NCBI GenBank assembly: GCA_020632925.1
Contig: JACKER010000082.1
Coordinates: 1 to 8,762 of the forward strand
Direction: 5' to 3'
Source: Alphaproteobacteria bacterium
GTDB lineage: Bacteria > Myxococcota_A > UBA796 > GCA-2862545
Length of the DNA stretch: 8,762 bases
Part shown: one piece after another, positions 1 to 3,907 of the stretch
How the letters are laid out: each line of letters begins with the position of its first letter
Numbering within the stretch: position 1 is the first letter of the stretch
The notes under the pieces: generated by a model
What the model was told of the DNA's origin: nothing
Database searches by the model: none
The model's input: only the letters and a program-made list of their open reading frames with translations
Translations under genes and position numbers: made by a program

Positions 1-161
1 CCTTCCTGCCGTACCCGGAGTGGACCGACGGGGGGATGGTGGCCTTCCCGTTCCGCACGGTGGCGATGGTGGCGGGGCTGCTGGTCGCGATGCTCGTGTC
101 GCGGGCCACGGCGTCCGTCGACCCGCCGGTCCCGCTCTCGGCGCTCTCCGAGAAGCGCTGA
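1..161 (+). CDS. C-terminal end of a membrane protein (partial, 5' end outside window)
   Basis: An open frame enters from the left edge (first full codon at base 3) and ends at TGA 159-161, giving the last 52 residues. They contain a hydrophobic stretch, TVAMVAGLLVAMLVSR, that looks like one transmembrane helix. A short polar tail rich in Pro and Ser follows and ends SALSEKR. A basic residue right after the helix fits a cytoplasmic C-terminus. The family cannot be named from this fragment; a transporter or other polytopic membrane protein is possible. The end of this gene matters for the region, because a degenerate copy of its last codons and the following bases lies about 1.56 kb downstream, beyond the two lipoprotein genes. 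Confidence 0.6.
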   Translation, partial: FLPYPEWTDGGMVAFPFRTVAMVAGLLVAMLVSRATASVDPPVPLSALSEKR

Positions 162-164
162 CAC
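138..164 (+). repeat. Degenerate direct repeat, copy A (3' end of membrane-protein gene)
   Basis: These 27 bases cover the last codons (SALSEKR-stop) of the membrane-protein gene plus three bases. They match 1699-1725 at 23 of 27 positions without gaps. The differences are at 146, 147, 158 and 162. Weaker similarity continues for roughly 15-18 bases after the stop, with small gaps. The copy is in its original coding context here. Confidence 0.6.
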
Positions 165-177
165 GAACCCGGTCCGA

Positions 178-195
178 CCCGCTCACTCGAGCGGG
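178..195. terminator. Stem-loop between convergent genes, terminator-like without T-tract
   Basis: CCCGCTC (178-184) and GAGCGGG (189-195) are perfect 7-bp inverted arms around a 4-base loop. The stem lies between the stop of the membrane-protein gene (159-161) and overlaps the stop codon of the convergent lipoprotein gene (183-185). It could end or stabilise transcripts from both sides. No run of T follows on either strand, so it is not a classical intrinsic terminator, and the call rests on geometry and position only. Confidence 0.4.
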
Positions 196-869
196 AGCCC
201 CCACTCGTCCACGGGTCCAGGCTCCGGCTCCCGGGGCGGTATCTCCAACATCCGGCGATACTCCGCAGCGAGATCGTCCGCTATCGATTGGAGACGGGGA
301 GGCACTCCGTCCATCATGAAGACGAAGACGTTGTCGACGGGTTCACCCCTGCCCTGGTGGACGATCGCCCCCTGCGAGTCGAGCACGGTCACTCGGACCT
401 CGGTGCCGGGCATGGCCCAACATCCGATGATCCGAAGGCCCCCCGCCACCTCGGGCACCAGGGCCCATTCACCGCGGATACTCCCGTCACAGGACACAGA
501 GCCACCGTGGCCACTGACGGGTGGCAGGTCGATGACATAGTCACCCGCACGAAGCCCCGGCGCGCCCACCGTGGCCTGACACACCACTGCGGTGGTGGCT
601 CGCATCTCTCGGTCGATGAGTCCATCGATGGAGATGTCGTAGGCGCCGGCCGGCCAGTCCCAACGTTCGTCGAACACCAGCCAGACTTGCGGTGGCAAGC
701 GGTAGAGGAGGATTTCGCCGTGCTCGTCGGTGTCCTCCACCTCGGTGTTCTCCACCTCGACGTGGCTGGTCGGGGTCGGACTGAACGAGGCTTCGGGCAC
801 GACCGGTGCGCGAGCGTGACCGCAGGCCAGCAGATGGCACCACCAAAGAAGGAGGATGATGTTCGGCAT
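183..869 (-). CDS. Secreted lipoprotein of unknown function, paralogue 2 of a tandem pair
   Basis: This 228-residue protein starts with a short hydrophobic signal (IILLLWW) and a clear lipobox, LLAC at residues 13-16, so Cys16 should be lipidated and the protein membrane-anchored outside the cytoplasm. A Ser/Thr/Glu/Asp-rich linker follows to about residue 55, then a presumably beta-rich domain. The domain has the blocks VFDERWDWPAG (65-75), VVC (95-97), IVH (169-171) and GPVDEWGLPLE at the C-terminus. It is clearly homologous to the product of the gene just upstream. Cys97 and Cys127 are shared by both proteins and could form a disulfide; Cys150 is only here. The ATG at 869 follows the upstream stop by 6 bases, with only a weak ribosome site, so translational coupling is likely. 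I do not recognise the family. The DNA is less GC-rich than its neighbours. Confidence 0.8.
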   Translation of the reverse strand: MPNIILLLWWCHLLACGHARAPVVPEASFSPTPTSHVEVENTEVEDTDEHGEILLYRLPPQVWLVFDERWDWPAGAYDISIDGLIDREMRATTAVVCQATVGAPGLRAGDYVIDLPPVSGHGGSVSCDGSIRGEWALVPEVAGGLRIIGCWAMPGTEVRVTVLDSQGAIVHQGRGEPVDNVFVFMMDGVPPRLQSIADDLAAEYRRMLEIPPREPEPGPVDEWGLPLE

Positions 870-875
870 GGTCGC

Positions 876-1583
876 TCACTGTTTTCCTGGTTCGGGGTCG
901 TCCGCCTCGATCGGAAGTCCGAACTCGTCGACGGGCCCCTCCCACTCCGGTCGACCTCCGCGCTCGACCAGATGGGCCAGGTCCTCGGCGTAGGAACTGA
1001 GCATCGGTGGAACCGGTCCGAGGAACACGACGTCGACCAGTGGCTTCACCTCCACATCATGGATCACGGTGCCGCTGGCATCGATCACGCGAACCCGGAC
1101 CTCCACGTCTGGTTTCGGCAGGACGTCGATGATCGTCAAGCCTCCGACGAGCTCGGGCCGCGGGAACCACTCGGCGTTCACGTCCTTCGAACAGACAGCC
1201 CTGGTCACGCCGGCGCTCTCCGAGTACTCGATGTCGATGGCGTAGGTGCCAGCTTCGTGCCCCGGTTCGTGGATCTGCCCTTCACACACCACGTCCACCG
1301 GCCGCTCGGAACCGAAGTCGAACAGCCCGTCGACCCTCACGCGGTAGGAGCCGGGTGGCCAGCCCCACCCCTCGTCGAAGACGACCAGGGTGTGCGCGCT
1401 GATTCTGGTACCAACCGGCCTTTCCTCGTCCACCAGCGTTCCTTCGTCCCATGACCCATCCGTCATCCGATCAGAGCGTGCCTCCATCGGAGGTTCCGCG
1501 TCCTTGGACTGGGATGGAGCAACCGCCGGATGAGCCGGGTGTCCACAGCCCAGCGAGCCGATGAGCGTCCAGAGAGGGGTCAC
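876..1583 (-). CDS. Secreted lipoprotein of unknown function, paralogue 1 of a tandem pair
   Basis: I choose the GTG at 1583-1581 (235 residues) over an in-frame ATG at 1622. The GTG places a short signal peptide at the very N-terminus (VTPLWTLIGSLGC), with lipobox SLGC and lipidated Cys13. The longer form would put a charged stretch ahead of it. A polar linker runs to about residue 60, followed by a domain shared with the downstream paralogue: VFDEGWGWPPGSY (from residue 68), VVC (98-100), EW..PE..GGL.II, EVRVRV, VPPMLSSYAEDLA and GPVDEFGLPIE. Cys100 and Cys131 are the two cysteines conserved between the paralogues. It is the first gene of the two-gene operon. A TGCTACGAT element ends 6 bases before the GTG, so the mRNA may be leaderless. 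The function is unknown, and nothing in the sequence points to an enzyme active site. Confidence 0.8.
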   Translation of the reverse strand: MTPLWTLIGSLGCGHPAHPAVAPSQSKDAEPPMEARSDRMTDGSWDEGTLVDEERPVGTRISAHTLVVFDEGWGWPPGSYRVRVDGLFDFGSERPVDVVCEGQIHEPGHEAGTYAIDIEYSESAGVTRAVCSKDVNAEWFPRPELVGGLTIIDVLPKPDVEVRVRVIDASGTVIHDVEVKPLVDVVFLGPVPPMLSSYAEDLAHLVERGGRPEWEGPVDEFGLPIEADDPEPGKQ

Positions 1584-1589
1584 GGTCTG

Positions 1590-1598
1590 ATCGTAGCA
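1590..1598 (-). promoter_or_regulatory. Extended -10 promoter element for the lipoprotein pair
   Basis: On the minus strand TGCTACGAT combines an extended TG with a TAnnnT -10 hexamer (TACGAT). It ends 6 bases before the GTG start at 1583, which would put the transcription start at or next to the start codon. No good -35 box is seen. The same TGCTAnnnT pattern occurs upstream of two other genes in the window. Confidence 0.4.
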
Positions 1599-1698
1599 TG
1601 GTCGCCGCTCTCGACCTCGCATGCCCAGGTGGGTGACGTCCGCGGAGAGCGCGCGCCTTCGTGAGGAGCCGACCGTCGGGCGCGTCCGGTAGGGCCGG

Positions 1699-1725
1699 TC
1701 GGCGCTGGCCGAGAAGCGGTGATAC
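1699..1725 (+). repeat. Degenerate direct repeat, copy B (relic of a membrane-protein gene end)
   Basis: These 27 bases match 138-164 at 23 of 27 positions. In the matching frame they read SALAEKR then TGA (1720-1722), the same ending as the membrane-protein gene (SALSEKR-stop). A TAG at 1690-1692 in that frame shows that no gene is present now. The relic lies just upstream of the pirin gene, on the other side of the lipoprotein pair from copy A. It suggests either that the pair was inserted with duplication of the target, or that a second copy of the membrane gene has been lost. Confidence 0.55.
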
Positions 1726-1738
1726 GGCGCGGTCTGCC

Positions 1739-1743
1739 GGAGG
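1739..1743 (+). promoter_or_regulatory. Ribosome binding site deciding the pirin start
   Basis: GGAGG lies 7 bases before the ATG at 1751. This favours that ATG over an in-frame upstream start near 1661, whose extra 30 residues are Arg/Gly-rich and unlike a pirin N-terminus. Confidence 0.7.
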
Positions 1744-1750
1744 CCACCGC

Positions 1751-2752
1751 ATGTCGCGCTTCGTCACCCGTCCGCTGGGCAGCCCGCCCTGGCCCTGCAT
1801 CGATCCCTTCCTGTTCTGCGTGCACCACGTGGACGCCTACCCGAAGGGGAACGGCGCCTTCGGGCCCGCCGCGCCGCTGTCCGGCCGCCAGATCGGCCAG
1901 GACTTCGCGGGGAAGGACGGCTGGAACATGTACCACGGGAGCGCCATCCCGGGCTTTCCCCCGCACCCGCACCGCGGCTTCGAGACGGTGACCGTGATGC
2001 GGCGCGGGCTGGTGGACCACTCGGACTCGCTGGGAGCTGCCGCTCGCTTCGGTCCGGGCGACGTCCAGTGGATGACGGCGGGCAAGGGCATCGTGCACAG
2101 CGAGATGTTCCCGCTGCTCGACGCGTCCGCCCCCAACCCGCTCGAGCTGTTCCAGATCTGGATCAACCTGCCGCCCGAAGACAAGATGGTGGACCCGCAC
2201 TTCTCGATGCTCTGGGGCGAGACGGTCCCGCGCGTCGAGGCCGATGGCGTCGAGGTCGTCGTGGTCGCCGGCGCGCTCGGGGAGCAGCGGCCACCGTCAC
2301 CCCCGCCGAAGAGCTGGGCCTCGCGTCCGGACAGTCACGTCGCCATCTGGACCATCCGCCTGGCGCCCGGTGCGCGCCTGCTGCTGCCCGCGGTCGCGGA
2401 GGGCGTCGTGCGCACGCTGCACGTCTTCGCGGGAGCCGGCCTGAAGGCGTCCGGCGAGGCCATCGCGACCTCCACCGCCGTCTTCGCGCAGGACCCGGGC
2501 GAGATCGAGCTCGTGAACGGACCGGTGGCGTCCGAGGTGCTGCTGCTCCAGGGCAGGCCGATCGGGCGCCCGGTCGCGCAGTACGGCCCGTTCGTGATGT
2601 CGAACCGCGCGGAGATCGTCGCCGCCTTCGAGGACTACCAGCGGACGCGCTTCGGAGGGTGGCCGTGGCCGAGCGACGAGCCGGTGCACGCGCCGGACGC
2701 CGGTCGGTTCGCGAGGTACCCCGACGGCTCGGTCGCCCGCCCGCCGGAGTGA
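1751..2752 (+). CDS. Pirin family protein (bicupin)
   Basis: The 333-residue product has the pirin double-cupin layout. The N-terminal cupin has PHPHRGFETVT, the GDVQWMTAGKGIVHSE block and the FQIWINLP strand. The four residues that bind iron in characterised pirins (His, His, His, Glu) are all present as His72, His74, His116 and Glu118, with the family spacing. The C-terminal pirin domain ends with the typical segment from LLLQGRPIG to FGGWPWP (about residues 258-308). Family members act as cytoplasmic metal-dependent quercetin dioxygenases, redox sensors or interaction partners of metabolic enzymes; which applies here cannot be told. The protein is somewhat longer than many pirins, with a Pro-rich insert around residues 180-190. 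The gene appears monocistronic and converges on the next gene 3 bases after its stop. A TGATAC element at 1720-1725 might serve as a weak -10. Confidence 0.95.
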   Translation: MSRFVTRPLGSPPWPCIDPFLFCVHHVDAYPKGNGAFGPAAPLSGRQIGQDFAGKDGWNMYHGSAIPGFPPHPHRGFETVTVMRRGLVDHSDSLGAAARFGPGDVQWMTAGKGIVHSEMFPLLDASAPNPLELFQIWINLPPEDKMVDPHFSMLWGETVPRVEADGVEVVVVAGALGEQRPPSPPPKSWASRPDSHVAIWTIRLAPGARLLLPAVAEGVVRTLHVFAGAGLKASGEAIATSTAVFAQDPGEIELVNGPVASEVLLLQGRPIGRPVAQYGPFVMSNRAEIVAAFEDYQRTRFGGWPWPSDEPVHAPDAGRFARYPDGSVARPPE

Positions 2753-2755
2753 GGC

Positions 2756-3061
2756 TCAGGCCGTGGGCACACCCTCGGCCCGCAGCCTCTCGCGCAGGCG
2801 CTGGCGCTCGGACGCCTCGTGCAGGTGCACGATGTACTCCCAGCCGTCGCAGGTGATGCCCAGGCCGTAGCCGATGAGCGTCGTCGTGTCCCGGACCCGC
2901 GTGATCCGGGACCACGGCAGCACGTTGGTCGTGATGACCTTCACGACGAGCGCGTCGGGCCGCGCGTCTACGCTGGCGTAGAGGTTGTTGCTCGCGAGGA
3001 CGAAGAAGGGGAGCCAGGCGGGCCGCGACTGGGTCCCCTTGATGTCGAAGGCATCGGACAT
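2756..3061 (-). CDS. Small protein of unknown function, possible bacterial PH-like fold
   Basis: This is a 101-residue protein without signal peptide or membrane segment, so probably cytoplasmic. Most of it alternates hydrophobic and polar residues as in beta strands (ALVVKVITTNVLPWSRI, TLIGYGLGITCDGWEYIVHL). It then ends in one charged amphipathic helix (EASERQRLRERLRAEG). A beta barrel capped by a C-terminal helix, with a WSRI segment in the middle, resembles bacterial PH-like domains, but this is a guess from pattern. It lies 36 bases downstream of the 243-residue gene on the same strand and is probably cotranscribed with it. The start ATG has only loose G-rich sequence ahead (GGTAGG and GGGGG). 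Its stop is 3 bases from that of the convergent pirin gene. Confidence 0.7.
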   Translation of the reverse strand: MSDAFDIKGTQSRPAWLPFFVLASNNLYASVDARPDALVVKVITTNVLPWSRITRVRDTTTLIGYGLGITCDGWEYIVHLHEASERQRLRERLRAEGVPTA

Positions 3062-3075
3062 GCCCCCAGCCTACC

Positions 3076-3099
3076 AGTCCTCGTGGCTGCAAGAGGACT
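3076..3099 (-). other. Intercistronic hairpin overlapping a stop codon
   Basis: AGTCCTC (3076-3082) and GAGGACT (3093-3099) form a perfect 7-bp inverted repeat with a 10-base loop. On the transcribed minus strand the stem begins inside the TAG stop (3100-3098) of the upstream gene and ends 14 bases before the ATG of the next gene. No T-run follows, so it is more likely an mRNA-processing, attenuating or stabilising hairpin than an intrinsic terminator. Confidence 0.4.
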
Positions 3100-3829
3100 A
3101 CGGGGATGCAGGATCCATCCTGCGGATCAGCGTCTCCACGTGCTCGACCTCCTGCCAACGCCAGCGCTCCAAGAGGTCGCGCGCTGCGCTCGACAGACCC
3201 GGCTGGGCCTCCGCCTGCAGGTAGGGGGCGGTCAGGGCCTCGACCATCGGCTTCAGGAGGTAGTGGTGCGACAGCGGCTCCGGCTCTTTCGGGGCAGCCG
3301 CCTCCTTCGGCACGAGGACGCCCTCGATCCTGGCCGGCCACGGCGCTTGCAGGTCGAGCTCGAGCTGTCCTGTCCTCCCGTTCACCAGGAGGTGACACCC
3401 GAGACCTTCCGTTGCGTGGACCGTCCACGATCCGTCCTGCGCGCGGGCGCTGCGGCATCCGCCCTTCGCCGTGACCCACACCCCCGTGCTCGGCGTGGTC
3501 GCGAGAGGCAGGACCACCTCCACGACGGGTCCGAACGCACAAGCGACCTGGCCCGCTTCGGCCGTCGAGCCCCAGGAGAGCACGGCCACGGGCAGCCCCA
3601 GCCGCGCGTCCTCCCGGCGGACGGTCGCCGACCGCTCCACGTCGCGCTTCGCCACGGCCGCCAGCGTCCCCTGGTCCGCGTGGACGTGGCGCAGCCCATC
3701 GACGACGACCGCGCCCAGCTCGAGGCCCTCGGGCACCGGGCACGAGACCATCGCACCATGCTCGGCCGTCGCGAGGGCCAGGGTGGCCTCGAGCAACGGC
3801 GTGAGCGGTGGTAGCGCATCGCCCGCCAT
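3098..3829 (-). CDS. Protein of unknown function (243 aa)
   Basis: I do not recognise this protein. It has no convincing signal peptide or transmembrane segment, and so is probably cytoplasmic. The first 160 residues look beta-rich, with several Gly/Val runs (LELGAVVVDGL, LPVAVLSWGS, VVEVVLPLATTPSTGVWVT, GCHLLVNGRTGQLELDL). A Pro/Glu/Ala linker follows (KEAAAPKEPEP), then a helical C-terminal part containing HHYLLKPMVEAL, ARDLLERWRWQEVEHVETLIRRM. Four cysteines are scattered without a metal-site spacing. The ATG at 3829 is preferred over an in-frame TTG at 3841, because the bases from that TTG to the ATG are themselves a strong GGGGAGGAGG ribosome site. It is divergent from the A2M-like gene (78 bp apart) and probably cotranscribed with the 101-residue gene downstream. 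The shared intergenic region hints, no more, at a regulatory link with the A2M-like protein. Confidence 0.75.
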   Translation of the reverse strand: MAGDALPPLTPLLEATLALATAEHGAMVSCPVPEGLELGAVVVDGLRHVHADQGTLAAVAKRDVERSATVRREDARLGLPVAVLSWGSTAEAGQVACAFGPVVEVVLPLATTPSTGVWVTAKGGCRSARAQDGSWTVHATEGLGCHLLVNGRTGQLELDLQAPWPARIEGVLVPKEAAAPKEPEPLSHHYLLKPMVEALTAPYLQAEAQPGLSSAARDLLERWRWQEVEHVETLIRRMDPASP

Positions 3830-3839
3830 CCTCCTCCCC
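3830..3839 (-). promoter_or_regulatory. Ribosome binding site of the 243-aa gene
   Basis: GGGGAGGAGG directly precedes the ATG at 3829 on the minus strand. It makes the upstream TTG (3841-3839) an unlikely start, since that codon would be part of the ribosome site. The effective spacing is short (about 3-4 bases from GGGGAGG). Confidence 0.6.
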
Positions 3840-3852
3840 AAGGCAGTCTATC

Positions 3853-3866
3853 CGCCGGTTCCGGCG
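3853..3866. promoter_or_regulatory. Palindrome in divergent promoter region, possible operator
   Basis: CGCCGGTTCCGGCG has perfect 6-bp arms around TT. It lies between a possible minus-strand -10 (TAGACT, 3850-3845) and the plus-strand -10 (TACCGT, 3884-3889), at about the -35 position of the latter. A dimeric regulator bound here could control both the 243-residue gene and the A2M-like gene. GC-rich palindromes of this size also occur by chance in such DNA. Confidence 0.3.
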
Positions 3867-3880
3867 TCGTCCGGCCGTCG

Positions 3881-3889
3881 TGCTACCGT
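3881..3889 (+). promoter_or_regulatory. Extended -10 promoter element for the A2M-like gene
   Basis: TGCTACCGT (extended TG plus the hexamer TACCGT) ends 18 bases before the GTG start at 3908. It leaves a short leader containing the GGAGGAG ribosome site. No clear -35 box is visible. It is one of three TGCTAnnnT elements upstream of genes in this window. Confidence 0.4.
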
Positions 3890-3907
3890 CGATGCCCTGG
3901 AGGAGCC

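Noticed and set aside
288..1454. A 388-codon plus-strand open frame across the lipoprotein pair
   Set aside because: The minus-strand frames carry lipoboxes, mutual homology and tight operon spacing. The plus frame has no recognisable motif and a composition rich in His, Asp and Arg, typical of antisense reading.
1584..1622. Upstream ATG start (1622) for the first lipoprotein
   Set aside because: It would place MRGRERRPCYDQT ahead of the signal peptide. The GTG at 1583 puts the hydrophobic stretch and lipobox at the proper distance from the N-terminus.
1661..1750. Upstream extension of the pirin frame
   Set aside because: The extra 30 residues are Arg/Gly-rich, and the relic repeat lies within them. 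A good GGAGG precedes the ATG at 1751, where pirin-like sequence begins.
2163..3743. A 526-codon minus-strand open frame across pirin and the following genes
   Set aside because: It is an Arg/Pro/Ala-rich shadow that conflicts with the unmistakable pirin gene on the other strand and with better-supported minus-strand genes in other frames.
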